Shown here: positions 55,391 to 64,000 of the stretch, piece after piece
How positions within the stretch are numbered: position 1 is the first letter of the stretch
How the letters are laid out: each line of letters opens with the position of its first letter
Assembly (NCBI RefSeq): GCF_900343155.1
Contig: NZ_OUNG01000003.1
Coordinates: 62,001-126,000 of the forward strand
Source: Lactimicrobium massiliense
GTDB taxonomy: Bacteria; Bacillota_I; Bacilli_A; Erysipelotrichales; Erysipelotrichaceae
Length of the DNA stretch: 64,000 nucleotides
Direction: 5' to 3'
Notes under the pieces: model-generated
Seen by the model: the letters and a program-made list of their open reading frames with translations, nothing else
Told to the model about the DNA's origin: nothing
Database searches by the model: none
Program-made: the position numbers and the translations under genes

Positions 55391-55522
55391 TCACTTCTTC
55401 TCTTCATCGTTTTCAACGGCTGTCAATGCGCCGGTCCAGATAAACACGGTCATGATCACCAGCAGAATGATCAATGCAATGATGCCAAATACAATACCCA
55501 ATGCAATTCCCTGTTCGCTCAT
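55391..55522 (-). CDS. 43-aa single-pass membrane miniprotein
   Basis: Frame of 43 residues, MSEQGIALGIVFGIIAL..., one long hydrophobic helix (about 6-32) and an acidic/Lys tail ending DEEKK. GAGG lies about 10 nt before the ATG. It sits 32 nt after the patatin gene on the same strand and is probably co-transcribed. Function unknown; its composition is protein-like. Confidence 0.6.
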   Translation of the reverse strand: MSEQGIALGIVFGIIALIILLVIMTVFIWTGALTAVENDEEKK

Positions 55523-55554
55523 CGTCTATTGCCTCTTGTCATTAGTATAGCATT

Positions 55555-56391
55555 TCATCCCGCAAAGTCCCAGATCGAATCCGCATCATGGAAGCCTTTG
55601 ACATACAGATCCTTGATTGCTGCTTTGTCCTTGGTCAGTGTCTTCATCTGACCAATAGAATCCGGTGCCACAATCAGTACTTTGCCTTCCTTTTCCAACG
55701 CAAAGCATTCCTGCAGCTTCTTCTGATACAAAGGAATCCGGTTTCTCATGTTTTCTGCTGCCACCGGATACTTATGTTCCAACAGCTTTGCAAGCCGCAC
55801 ATCACTCTCATTGGAACGCACTTCATCCCGCGGTCTGGTCAGAATCACCACAATTTTGTCACAGCCTGCTTTAAAGCAGTGTTCATAAGGAATCGGATCA
55901 CTCAGTGCTCCATCAAACAGCAGATGGTCACGGTATGGATACGGCTGATCTGCCACCGGCACACAGCAGGATCCCTTCAGGAAACCAAGATCATTGCGCT
56001 GATAATCCTTTTTGGCATAATACACAGGTTTCCCGGTCAAAGCATCCGTTGCCACAACCGCAAAATCTGCTGGATTATTCATGATGCCATCATAGTCAAT
56101 CGGATACTCACCGCCATCATCTGACAGCGTTCCATAAATATAATCCAGGCCCAGATAGTCCTTTGTCCTGAGAAAATTAGCCAGACTCATGTATTCCTTC
56201 CGGAATGTGTATTCTGTATAGAAGGTATAGTTTCTGCCCATCTGGCCGGCAAGATAGCTCAATATATTTGCACTTCCCGCCGATACGCCGGCACCATAAT
56301 CAAAGTGAACCCCTTTGCGCAGACAGGCATCCAGCACACCGGCACCATAAGAACCGCGCAGGCCGCCGCCAACATCAATCACACCAATCAT
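55555..56391 (-). CDS. Patatin-like phospholipase (second copy)
   Basis: 278 residues. Glycine-rich loop DVGGGLRGSYGAG, nucleophile elbow GVSAG (Ser about 37), catalytic Asp in LFDGALSDP (DGA in place of DGG). Diverged from the patatin at 19159-20028. Followed by the 43-aa membrane gene; no lipid-synthesis gene beside it. Confidence 0.9.
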   Translation of the reverse strand: MIGVIDVGGGLRGSYGAGVLDACLRKGVHFDYGAGVSAGSANILSYLAGQMGRNYTFYTEYTFRKEYMSLANFLRTKDYLGLDYIYGTLSDDGGEYPIDYDGIMNNPADFAVVATDALTGKPVYYAKKDYQRNDLGFLKGSCCVPVADQPYPYRDHLLFDGALSDPIPYEHCFKAGCDKIVVILTRPRDEVRSNESDVRLAKLLEHKYPVAAENMRNRIPLYQKKLQECFALEKEGKVLIVAPDSIGQMKTLTKDKAAIKDLYVKGFHDADSIWDFAG

Positions 56392-56847
56392 GACAATCTC
56401 CTTTTGTTCACAAAATTATCGCAACTGACATGCACTTTCAACAACAAACAGCCGATTATGTCATCACTGATGCGATCTGCGGCATGAAGATCTCTGTGAT
56501 TTCAGCACAGTGACATCAGAAAGAAGTCAGCACTGCAGATCTGCATCCTTACCACCAGATGATTGCGATACCGGAATACCTGTTATCCCGCAGCTTTCTG
56601 CAGGCTGCCACAGCCGCAAGTGAGAACAAGGCATAAAAAAATGCCGCATCTTCGGCATGAACTTTCCACATCACAGCCCTTTCAGCAATCCGGGCGGCTG
56701 GCTTCTCCCCTTCGCATATCAATCGTTTGTATCTCACGAAAGATGTTTCTCTTTCGGCACGAATTAGTATACGCAGATACTCCTCAACGCATTAGAACAT
56801 TATAACCGGAAAAGTTGTAAAATATTGTCAGATTCGGGGGAGGAAAA
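56392..56847. other. 456-nt gap with orphan minus-strand terminator
   Basis: No convincing gene. A 62-codon minus-strand frame (56549-56737) runs straight through the terminator hairpin and starts only with GTG, so it is unlikely to be coding. The section between the terminator and about 56790 contains a CGAAAGA / TCTTTCG hairpin (56737-56756) and a CAGCC / GGCTG pair, so it could encode a structured small RNA on the minus strand. 56392-56632 shows nothing recognisable. Confidence 0.45.
56634..56658 (-). terminator. Orphan minus-strand terminator
   Basis: ATGCCG / CGGCAT stem with a 6-nt loop and seven T on the minus strand. No minus-strand gene lies upstream within the gap. Confidence 0.7.
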
Positions 56848-57711
56848 ATGAGTGAAATCAATGATGCACTGCTGCCGGCAGTGATGATGATCCATCATGT
56901 CAAGCCGGAAGACAGTACTGACTGGACGTGGCACGAAGAAATGGAAGTCGGCATGGTATTGGAGGGGACCATGACGCTTCATGTGGAAGATCATACCATA
57001 CATCTTATGCCGGGGGATGGTTACTTTATCAACAGTCAGGCGCGCCACCGCTTTATCAATCAAGGAAGCACATATACGCTGCTGTACAATATCCGCTTTG
57101 CACCAAGACTGGTCGGCGGATCGCGTGACAGCATTTACTGGCTCAATTACATCAATCCGATTGTGCATAACCGCAATTATGCCTTTGAGCATCTGCACCA
57201 TGATCAGGACGCTGACAAGGAAAGCATCACGCACATGGAAGCTGCCTTTGCCATCATGCAGTACCGCACAACCGGCTTTGAATTCCTGCTGCGCAATGAG
57301 CTTTCTTTCATCATACTTGACCTGTACGGCCGCCAGAACGTCGTTCATACTGGCCTGAGTCAGAAGGATATGCGCAATGAACTGCGCATCCGGCAGATGC
57401 TGGACTGCATTGAAAACAACTATACCCGTCAATTATCAGTTGCCCAGATTGCTGCAGCAGCAGATATCAGTGTCTCGGAATGTATCCGCTGCTTCAAGGC
57501 AACCATCCATACGACGCCTGTGCAGTATCTGCTGCAGTACCGCCTGCTGAAGGCAAGTGAGCTGCTGAAGCAGACAGATATGAATATTACAGATATTGGT
57601 ACATCCTGCGGCTTCTCGGAAATGAGCTACTTTACCAAGTGCTTCCGCCGCCAGTACCATGCCACTCCATCCCAGTGGCGTAAAAATGCACTGGCAGCCA
57701 GAAAAGAATGA
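56848..57711 (+). CDS. AraC-family transcription regulator with cupin sensor
   Basis: 287 residues. N-terminal cupin domain (about 10-100: WTWHEEMEVGMVLEGTMTLH, then HLMPGDGYFINSQARHRF) likely binds a small ligand, often a sugar. The two AraC helix-turn-helix motifs lie at about 195-285 (LSVAQIAAAADISVSECIRC and ITDIGTSCGFSEMSYFTKCF). GGGGGAGG precedes the ATG. No sugar operon is adjacent except the MYG1-family gene 32 nt downstream, which probably is not its only target. Confidence 0.92.
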   Translation: MSEINDALLPAVMMIHHVKPEDSTDWTWHEEMEVGMVLEGTMTLHVEDHTIHLMPGDGYFINSQARHRFINQGSTYTLLYNIRFAPRLVGGSRDSIYWLNYINPIVHNRNYAFEHLHHDQDADKESITHMEAAFAIMQYRTTGFEFLLRNELSFIILDLYGRQNVVHTGLSQKDMRNELRIRQMLDCIENNYTRQLSVAQIAAAADISVSECIRCFKATIHTTPVQYLLQYRLLKASELLKQTDMNITDIGTSCGFSEMSYFTKCFRRQYHATPSQWRKNALAARKE

Positions 57712-57743
57712 GATAGAATACATACAAAGATCGGAGAACATGC

Positions 57744-58715
57744 ATGTACCAGAAAAAGAAACTATATACCCATGATGGCATTTTTCATGCGGATGATGTC
57801 TTTGCGGCGGCTTTGATTTCCCTGATGTGCCAGGAGATTGAAGTCACCCGCGGACCGGATACGAAGATTCCTGAAAACAAGGATGGCTGGATCATCTTTG
57901 ATATCGGTGAAGGAGAACTGGACCACCATTCTCCCGAAAACAAGGAAGCCAACGGCACCCATCCCGGCACGGACATTCCTTATGCGGCCTGCGGCCTTGT
58001 CTGGAGGAAATATTACCGTGAAATTCTGGAAGCGCAGAACTGCCCTGAGGAATACTATGACCAGGTCTATGAGCGCCTGGAAAGCTCCCTGATCATGGGT
58101 ATTGATGCGGCTGACAATGGCTATAATCCGCTCAAGGGAGCCCTGGAAAAGATGCCGAACATTCCGGCAGACCAGCAGAAAGAACTGCTCAGTGTCCAGG
58201 GAACCGGCTTTACAATCACCCAGATGATCAAGGACTTCAATCCAGCCTGGAACTCTGACTATGACTACTACAGTGCCTTTATGGATGCCCTGAGCTTTGC
58301 CAAGGATATCCTGCTCAACCGTCTGGATTCCATCATCAGTTCTCTGGATGGAAAAGATTACGTCCTGCAGTGCATTTCCTACTCTGCCAACCACATCATG
58401 ATCATGAACCAGTTTGCACCATGGGAAGGCATCCTGACCAGGATGAAGAATGACCCTAAGGCAAAAGACATCTGGTATGTCGTCTATCCTGCCCTGCGCG
58501 GGGGCTGGAATGTGCAGTGTGCTCTCAATAACATCGATGACCGCAAGAGCTACCGCCATCCTCTGCCGAAAGAATGGTACGGCCTGCGCTATGAAGAACT
58601 GCAGAAAGTATCCGGTGTGGAAACTGCACAGTTCTGTCATGTCTCAGGCTTCCTGGCAGGATGTGAAACCGAAGCAGATGCGCTGCAGATGGCAGCCATA
58701 GCCTGCAGTCACTGA
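57744..58715 (+). CDS. MYG1-family (UPF0160) putative exonuclease
   Basis: 323 residues. DHH-like phosphoesterase fold with the MYG1 signature THDGIFHADDVFAAAL at the N-terminus (metal His/Asp) and DIGEGELDHH (about 53-62). Eukaryotic MYG1 is a 3'-5' RNA exonuclease; bacterial members are not well studied. Starts 32 nt after the AraC gene and ends at the terminator at 58725-58753. Confidence 0.9.
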   Translation: MYQKKKLYTHDGIFHADDVFAAALISLMCQEIEVTRGPDTKIPENKDGWIIFDIGEGELDHHSPENKEANGTHPGTDIPYAACGLVWRKYYREILEAQNCPEEYYDQVYERLESSLIMGIDAADNGYNPLKGALEKMPNIPADQQKELLSVQGTGFTITQMIKDFNPAWNSDYDYYSAFMDALSFAKDILLNRLDSIISSLDGKDYVLQCISYSANHIMIMNQFAPWEGILTRMKNDPKAKDIWYVVYPALRGGWNVQCALNNIDDRKSYRHPLPKEWYGLRYEELQKVSGVETAQFCHVSGFLAGCETEADALQMAAIACSH

Positions 58716-58724
58716 TCAGAAGCA

Positions 58725-58753
58725 TAAAAAAGAACGCCGCCGGCGTTCTTTTC
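58725..58753. terminator. Bidirectional terminator between MYG1 and opp operons
   Basis: AAGAACGCCG / CGGCGTTCTT stem with A-tract before and T-run after, serving both converging units. Confidence 0.85.
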
Positions 58754-58756
58754 ATA

Positions 58757-59605
58757 TTACTCAACTGCATTTGGATCCATCGCATCCCGCAGGGCATCAC
58801 CGACAAAGTTGGTGCATACAACCAGGATGACAATCATTAATCCCGGTGGAAGCCATAGCCACGGCATACTTGTCAGTACGGTGATGGACTGGGCACCATT
58901 GAGCATATTGCCCAATGACGCCTGCGGAGGCTGGATGCCCATGCCAAGGAAGGACAGCGATGCTTCATCCAGGATGGAGATCGCCATGACGCCTGTGCCG
59001 AAGATCAGAATCGGTGCAAAGCAGTTAGGCAGGATTTCCGAAAACAGAATATAGGATTTCGGCATGCCGGCAATCTCAGAGCTGTGCACAAAGTCCTTCT
59101 CACGCAAAGAGAGCACTTCGCCGCGCACCAGTCTGGCTACCCCCGGCCAGTCGATCAGTCCCAGGATGATGATGATCATCCACATGCCCGGCTTGAAAAT
59201 GACGCCGGCAACCAGGATTAACATGATGTAGGGAAATGACATGATCATGTCGGTAATCCGCATGATGATCATATCCACTGCACCGCCAAAGTAACCTGCC
59301 AGCAAGCCCAGCACGGTACCGATGGAGGTTGCCAGCAATGTACTCAATACGCCAACCGTCAAAGAGACTCTGGTGCCATACAGCAGCCGGGAGAAGACAT
59401 CTCTGCCCATCTGGTCAGTACCCAGCCAGTATTCACCGGTCGGCGCACTGGAGAAAGCAGGGTTGATGGCATTGGGATCATGACGGGCAAGCACTGGTGC
59501 CAGAATGGCAGTCAGAATGATGATGCCAAGGATGATCAAAGAGACAACACCGGCTTTATGCCGCTTGAAGCGGCGCCACACACTGTGGGCAAAACTCTCG
59601 TGCAT
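58757..59605 (-). CDS. oppC: Oligopeptide ABC transporter permease OppC
   Basis: 282 residues, N-terminal helix (about 18-38) plus five more; EAA loop near GVARLVRGEVLSLREKDFV. OppC/DppC subfamily start VWRRFKRHKAGVVSL. Forms the membrane channel with OppB. Last gene of the A-D-F-B-C operon, 1 nt after oppB. Confidence 0.92.
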   Translation of the reverse strand: MHESFAHSVWRRFKRHKAGVVSLIILGIIILTAILAPVLARHDPNAINPAFSSAPTGEYWLGTDQMGRDVFSRLLYGTRVSLTVGVLSTLLATSIGTVLGLLAGYFGGAVDMIIMRITDMIMSFPYIMLILVAGVIFKPGMWMIIIILGLIDWPGVARLVRGEVLSLREKDFVHSSEIAGMPKSYILFSEILPNCFAPILIFGTGVMAISILDEASLSFLGMGIQPPQASLGNMLNGAQSITVLTSMPWLWLPPGLMIVILVVCTNFVGDALRDAMDPNAVE

Positions 59606-59606
59606 G

Positions 59607-60563
59607 TCAGTCCTCCTTTCCCAGCTTGACCGTTGGATCTACGACCGCATAGAGAATATCGGTCAGAATGTTGGCAGCCAGCACGACCACTGCTGATAAA
59701 AGACAGGTTGCCATGATGACCGGATAGTCTCTTTGCAAAATGGCATTCATTGTCATCAGGCCAAGACCTGGCCAGGAGAAGATCTGCTCAATGATGATGG
59801 AGCCGCCAAATAATCCTGGAATCTCCATGCCAAACACGGTCACAATCGGAATCAATGCATTGCGCAATGCATGCTTGTAAATCAGAATTCTTCTGCCGAC
59901 GCCCTTTCCTTTAACGGTGCGCAGATAGTCCTGGTTCAATATTTCCAGCATGGCAGAACGGATGTAGCGGATATCATTGCCTGCCTGGCCAAGTGCCAAG
60001 ACAAGTGCCGGCAGAATCAGATAGCGCAGCTGCACGCCATTGCCGGGATCAGACAGATTGCGCATACCGGAGCTTGGCAGGATGCCCAGCTTGACACAGA
60101 ACAGATCAATCAGCAGCAGTGCCATGAAGAATCCCGGCACCGACTGGCCCAGAAATGCCAGTGAAACGATGGAATAGTCACGCTTTGTATGGGCATGAAC
60201 CGCACTGTAGATGCCAAAGATGATTGAAATCGTCATTGAAATCAGCAAGGCGGTTCCCATCAGGATCAGGGTTGGTCCAAGATGTGAAAGCATCATGGAA
60301 CTAACGGACTGATAAGATTTGTAGGAATAGCCGAAGTTGCCGGTCAGGATCTGCCTGATCCAGATGAAGTACTGCTGCCATGCCGGCTTGTCCAGGCCAA
60401 GCTGGGCAGCACGGATCGCCAGGGCTTCTTTGGATACTTTTGGTGAGCCGGCCAGAATCTCAATGGGATTTCCGGCCATATTCATCAGGATGAAGTCAAT
60501 GACCGTAATGCCGATCAGGGTGATCAGGCCATAGAACAGTCTTTTGCCAATGTAGCGGATCAT
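59607..60563 (-). CDS. oppB: Oligopeptide ABC transporter permease OppB
   Basis: 318 residues, six helices. Typical RYIGKRLFYGLITLIGITV start and EAA loop near RTVKGKGVGRRILIYKHALR. Partner of OppC. Overlaps oppF by 4 nt. Confidence 0.92.
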   Translation of the reverse strand: MIRYIGKRLFYGLITLIGITVIDFILMNMAGNPIEILAGSPKVSKEALAIRAAQLGLDKPAWQQYFIWIRQILTGNFGYSYKSYQSVSSMMLSHLGPTLILMGTALLISMTISIIFGIYSAVHAHTKRDYSIVSLAFLGQSVPGFFMALLLIDLFCVKLGILPSSGMRNLSDPGNGVQLRYLILPALVLALGQAGNDIRYIRSAMLEILNQDYLRTVKGKGVGRRILIYKHALRNALIPIVTVFGMEIPGLFGGSIIIEQIFSWPGLGLMTMNAILQRDYPVIMATCLLSAVVVLAANILTDILYAVVDPTVKLGKED

Positions 60564-61546
60564 TTCAGCACCCCTTCCACCTTGAAGCAGGCAGCCTGAT
60601 GGCCATTGCCATAGTCTTTCATTTCCGGCACCTTTTCAAAGCACATCTTCTTTGCAAAAGGACAGCGCGGCGCAAACTTACAGCCGATACCGGCATCCTG
60701 CGCCGCATCAACCTCACCTGCCATGATCTTGTCATCTGACATTCTCTGATCCGGATCTGCCACCGGCACCGCATCAATCAGGCCGATGGAATATGGATGC
60801 AAAGCATGGTGGAACACATCCTGGCTTGTGCCGATCTCCACAATTCTGCCTAAATACATGACCGCAATCCGGTCCGACACATAATGCACAGCACCAAGGC
60901 CGTGGGCGATGAAAAGATAGGAAACACCGGTTTCCTTCTGGATCCGGCGCAATAAATTCAGAATCTGTGCCTGAATGGACACATCCAGTGCCGATACCGG
61001 CTCATCACATACAATCAGCTTTGGCTGCAGAGACAGTGCTCTGGCAATGGAAATACGCTGTCTCTGGCCGCCGGAGAATTCATGGGGATATCGATATGCG
61101 GCATCTGCAGGCAGGCCGACCATATCCAGCAGATCTTTGACCTTCTGCTGCACATTGCTCTGATCCGCCAGATGATGGTACAGCATTGGCTTGCTGAGGA
61201 TATCATAAACGCGCTTGCGGGGATTCAAAGAGGAATAGCTGTCCTGAAAGATCATCTGCAGTTGGGTGCGGATCGGAGCAAGCTGTTTTGCACTCATACT
61301 GCCGATATCATGGTCCAGGAAGGTCACCTTGCCGCCATCAGGCTTTTCAATGCCGACAATCATTCTGCCGGCTGTTGACTTGCCGCAGCCAGATTCTCCC
61401 ACCAGGCCAAGCGTCTCTCCTTTGCCAATTTCAAAGGAAATCTGATCCACGGCCTGAATATATTTCCGGTTCTTTTTCAGCACGGCAGATCCTTCCGCTT
61501 CATACCGTTTGGAAAGATTCTCTACCTGCAGTACGGTCTCACTCAT
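60560..61546 (-). CDS. oppF: Oligopeptide ABC transporter ATPase OppF
   Basis: 328 residues from the ATG at 61546 (GAGGTGAG upstream; the frame is open to 61657 within oppD). Walker A GESGCGKST, signature FSGGQRQRISIARAL, Walker B LIVCDEPVS. C-terminal oligopeptide-type extension with four cysteines pattern CKFAPRCPFAKKMC, which in related ATPases binds an iron-sulfur cluster. Overlaps oppD by 8 nt. Confidence 0.93.
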   Translation of the reverse strand: MSETVLQVENLSKRYEAEGSAVLKKNRKYIQAVDQISFEIGKGETLGLVGESGCGKSTAGRMIVGIEKPDGGKVTFLDHDIGSMSAKQLAPIRTQLQMIFQDSYSSLNPRKRVYDILSKPMLYHHLADQSNVQQKVKDLLDMVGLPADAAYRYPHEFSGGQRQRISIARALSLQPKLIVCDEPVSALDVSIQAQILNLLRRIQKETGVSYLFIAHGLGAVHYVSDRIAVMYLGRIVEIGTSQDVFHHALHPYSIGLIDAVPVADPDQRMSDDKIMAGEVDAAQDAGIGCKFAPRCPFAKKMCFEKVPEMKDYGNGHQAACFKVEGVLK

Positions 61547-62519
61547 CCAGCTCACCTCTTTGTGACCGGATGCACGCTGCCCAGTGTCCCGGTGTCTTCT
61601 CAAATAATGACTGCTTTGCCTTGCACGCTTCTGTGGCAAAGGCACATCTTGACGCAAAACGGCATCCCGTCATGCTTGTATAATCCTGCGGCACACTGCC
61701 GGGAATGGAATACAGCTGACGATCCTGCTGGTCATGAATATCCGGCACGCTGGCAAGCAGAGCCCGGGTATAGGGATGCTGGGGGTGATGATAGAGCTCA
61801 CGGACATCCGCAATTTCGACAAACTGGCCGGCATACATGACCATGACCCGGTCCGCATTCTGGGCAATCAGACCCAGATCATGACTGATCAGGATGACAG
61901 ACATGCCCAGCTTGCTGCGAAGATCACGAATAATCTTCATGATCTGTGCCTGGATGGTCACATCCAGGGCCGTGGTCGGCTCATCCGCAATCAGCAGGCG
62001 CGGATGGCAGGAAAGCCCCATGGCAATCATGACTCGCTGCCGCATGCCGCCGGAAAACTCATACGGATAGCTGCGGTACGCATCCGCAGGATCCGGAATG
62101 CCGACTTTGTCCAGCCATTCCAGGGCAATCTGCTTTGCCTTCTTCTTGTCAGGCTCTACATGATGTCGGATTGCTTCAGACATCTGTGAACCGATTGTAA
62201 ACACCGGATCCAGTGAAGCAAGTGCATCCTGATAGATCATGCAGATGTCCTTTCCCCGGATCTGGTCCAGTTCCTTGTCTGACATGGCGAACAGATCTTT
62301 GCCATCAAACATTGCTTTGCCTGAGATCACGGATCCATTCTTTGGCAGCAGTCCCATGACCGAAAGGCTGGTCACTGACTTGCCTGAACCGGATTCTCCG
62401 GCAATACCGAGAATTTCACCCGGTGCTACATGAAACGAGATATGATCCGTGACAATACGGTCGCCGAAATCACTGCGAAACCGCACCTGCAGATCTGACA
62501 CATCCAGCAGACTATCCAT
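61539..62519 (-). CDS. oppD: Oligopeptide ABC transporter ATPase OppD
   Basis: 326 residues. Walker [10 protein letters not shown], signature [15 protein letters not shown], Walker [11 protein letters not shown]-terminal [14 protein letters not shown] motif as in OppF. Starts 65 nt after oppA, separated by a strong hairpin. Confidence 0.93.
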   Translation of the reverse strand: MDSLLDVSDLQVRFRSDFGDRIVTDHISFHVAPGEILGIAGESGSGKSVTSLSVMGLLPKNGSVISGKAMFDGKDLFAMSDKELDQIRGKDICMIYQDALASLDPVFTIGSQMSEAIRHHVEPDKKKAKQIALEWLDKVGIPDPADAYRSYPYEFSGGMRQRVMIAMGLSCHPRLLIADEPTTALDVTIQAQIMKIIRDLRSKLGMSVILISHDLGLIAQNADRVMVMYAGQFVEIADVRELYHHPQHPYTRALLASVPDIHDQQDRQLYSIPGSVPQDYTSMTGCRFASRCAFATEACKAKQSLFEKTPGHWAACIRSQRGELDE

Positions 62520-62544
62520 AAGTCTCTCCTGTTCTAATAAGGCA

Positions 62545-62576
62545 AATGCGCCGGGGAAGTTCCCCAGCGCAGCATT
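62545..62576 (-). promoter_or_regulatory. Intercistronic hairpin between oppA and oppD
   Basis: AATGC-GCGC-GGGGA pairs with TCCCC-GCGC-ATT with small bulges and a 3-nt loop; no T-run follows. Likely a 3' stability hairpin or leaky attenuator keeping oppA mRNA above that of oppDFBC. Confidence 0.6.
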
Positions 62577-62584
62577 GCCATATG

Positions 62585-64000
62585 TTATTGCGCAATCTCC
62601 CAGTCCTGGATATTGTTGAAGGCACCAAAGAATGTCGGTGAGGCATTCTTGATGCGGTTGTTCACACTGCCCGAATTGGACATGAAGTACAGCGAGAACA
62701 GCGGCACTTCCTGTTCCAGAATTTCATCCAGCTGCAGATAGATGCTTGTCAGCTCAGCAGTATCTGTTGTTTCCTGGGTCTTTGCAAAGAGCGCATCCAC
62801 TTCATCATTCTTCCATCCGCCGGTCCAGCTGTCATCCGCATCAACCAGATACGTGCCATCGGCGTAGTAGTCTGACGGTGTGATTGTATACTGAACAGAG
62901 AAGATATCAAAGGAATTGCTTGCCGCAGTTGACATCAATGTCGAGAAATCAACGGTATTGATGTTTATGGTGACACCAACCTGAGCCAGTTCTTCCTTGA
63001 TGACCTGAACAGCACGGGTCATGGATGTATCAGAACTGGATACGTACCACTCAAGAGACTTACTGCTGTCCCAGCCGGCTTCTTCCAGAAGCTTTTTGGC
63101 ATTGTCAGGATCATACGGAATGGTTGGCTTGGAAGCATCATAATACGGTGAATGAGAACCAACGAATCCATCGACGATCTCACCCTTGCCGCCGAGAATC
63201 TGATCCAGAATCGTATTGCGGTCAATAGCCTCTACAATAGCCAGACGGACTTTGGCATCCGGTACATTCTTGGTATTGAAGAATGTCATCTCATCCGTGA
63301 TCGGATCAGAATACGTTGTTGTCACATTGCTCAGACCTTCCAGCGTCTTGCGGTCTTCCACCGGCATATTGGAGAAAGCAGGATGTGTCAGATCAATCTC
63401 ACCAGACTGCAGACCAGCCAGCAGAGAAGAAGAATCCTCAATGCGGATATTCATCTTGGCAATCTTTGGTGCACCGGCAAAGTAATTCTCATTTGCCTCG
63501 TAAGTGACATAGTGGGCAAAGTCTTCACTTGTTGCCTTGTAAGGACCGGACACAACCGTCGGTGCATTGAACCAGTCACTTGTCAGCAGCTCATCATCCG
63601 GTGTATCTTCCAGTGCATGCTTGGGCAGAATCAGCAGCCATGTACCGATGTTATTCAGGAATGTATTCAGGCCCATCTGACTCTTCATGACAATATCGAG
63701 ATTCTTGTCATCTGTCTTGACCAGGCCTTCCAGAGAATCTGCACCCTCCGGGGACAGGTTGTCATCAGAAATACCCTTGACATTGGCAAAGCTGATATAC
63801 GGATTGGCAACCGCCGGTGCTGTCATCTTCAGAATCGTCCAGATCACATCATCAGCAGTGATATCCTGGCCGTCAGACCACTTGGCATCATCCTTGATAT
63901 GAATGTGGAATGTGAGATTGTCATCCGTGGTAATCGGATCTGCAATCATGCCGTACTGCTGATAATCCTTGTCCAGTGAGATCAGCGGCAGGAATTCAAA
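62585..64000 (-). CDS. oppA: Oligopeptide-binding lipoprotein OppA, 5' end outside window
   Basis: At least 471 residues of the mature part; the frame stays open to the right edge, so the signal peptide and start are missing. SBP family 5 features: FHIHIKDDAKWSDGQDITADDV and the C-terminal VDFSTLMSTAASNSFDIF region. Captures peptides outside and passes them to OppBCDF. No cysteine in the visible part. First gene of the operon in transcription order within the window. Confidence 0.9.
   Translation of the reverse strand, partial: FEFLPLISLDKDYQQYGMIADPITTDDNLTFHIHIKDDAKWSDGQDITADDVIWTILKMTAPAVANPYISFANVKGISDDNLSPEGADSLEGLVKTDDKNLDIVMKSQMGLNTFLNNIGTWLLILPKHALEDTPDDELLTSDWFNAPTVVSGPYKATSEDFAHYVTYEANENYFAGAPKIAKMNIRIEDSSSLLAGLQSGEIDLTHPAFSNMPVEDRKTLEGLSNVTTTYSDPITDEMTFFNTKNVPDAKVRLAIVEAIDRNTILDQILGGKGEIVDGFVGSHSPYYDASKPTIPYDPDNAKKLLEEAGWDSSKSLEWYVSSSDTSMTRAVQVIKEELAQVGVTININTVDFSTLMSTAASNSFDIFSVQYTITPSDYYADGTYLVDADDSWTGGWKNDEVDALFAKTQETTDTAELTSIYLQLDEILEQEVPLFSLYFMSNSGSVNNRIKNASPTFFGAFNNIQDWEIAQ

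Noticed and set aside
56549-56737. 62-codon minus-strand frame before the AraC gene
   Set aside because: Runs through an intrinsic terminator hairpin and T-run, and only has a GTG start without a good site.
56662-56790. Known riboswitch class (manganese, SAM, lysine, c-di-AMP) in the small-RNA candidate
   Set aside because: I compared the sequence with remembered consensus cores and found no match; it also has no downstream minus-strand gene to control.

Overview
The window looks like the chromosome of a low-to-mid GC, gut- or mouth-type anaerobic member of the Bacillota, most likely the class Erysipelotrichia. This is inference. It rests on the pcrA-ligA-gatCAB order, a GatA active-site loop (TGDSIRK) that I associate with Mollicutes and their Erysipelotrichia relatives, a cdaA-ybbR-glmM operon, a monomeric [FeFe]-hydrogenase, flavin-based reductase genes and no sign of aerobic respiration. 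Genus cannot be read from this sequence. No rRNA, CRISPR array, prophage or intact insertion sequence is visible.

Layout. 1-3.67 kb is an AT-richer accessory segment: two unrecognised genes, an XRE-AbrB fusion regulator, a membrane acyltransferase, and then a stretch with a 15-bp direct repeat and broken reading frames that looks like insertion-sequence debris. 3.67-13.15 kb (minus) holds rlmD and a housekeeping operon pcrA-ligA-gatC-gatA-gatB plus a membrane protein. A divergent promoter pair at about 13.18-13.23 kb launches a plus-strand operon: RNA methyltransferase, pseudouridine synthase, a degenerate M15 peptidase, then an SPFH protein with a ribbon-helix-helix partner behind its own promoter. 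17.35-22.06 kb (minus) holds GNAT, cardiolipin synthase, patatin and oligopeptidase F. A 6-phospho-beta-glucosidase lies at 22.1-23.6 kb. 23.6-29.1 kb (minus) holds DJ-1, hydrogenase, a DUF1349-like protein, peptidase T, a PfkB sugar kinase and a thioredoxin-like protein.

29.7-36.9 kb holds a ROK protein, TypA/BipA and a divergent pair: a large FMN/FAD lipoprotein reductase and a MerR regulator, with a textbook MerR-type 19-bp-spacer promoter and inverted repeat between them. A Ser-Asp-Gly tRNA operon follows with clear promoter and terminator. 37.6-44.6 kb is a tight minus-strand run: response regulator, histidine kinase, hydrolase, membrane-fused Mur ligase, aspartylglucosaminidase-like enzyme, glycerophosphodiesterase and lysophospholipase-like enzyme. 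It reads as an envelope-related unit under a two-component system.

44.7-48.6 kb is the c-di-AMP operon cdaA-ybbR-glmM. 48.7-54.1 kb has a small HTH protein, a phosphatase, a GH13 enzyme with an extra N-terminal domain, and glycogen branching enzyme. 54.2-58.7 kb has tRNA-Leu, azlCD, two membrane-associated genes, an AraC regulator and a MYG1-family protein. 58.8-64 kb (minus) is an oligopeptide ABC transporter operon whose binding-protein gene runs off the right edge.

The best candidates for a second look are the MerR-controlled tandem-FMN reductase, the two-component/Mur-ligase/lipid-hydrolase operon, the M15 protein that has lost a zinc ligand, the apparently leaderless cardiolipin synthase gene, and two gaps with orphan minus-strand terminators that could mark small RNAs. 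I did not find a clearly novel multi-gene defence or mobile system.
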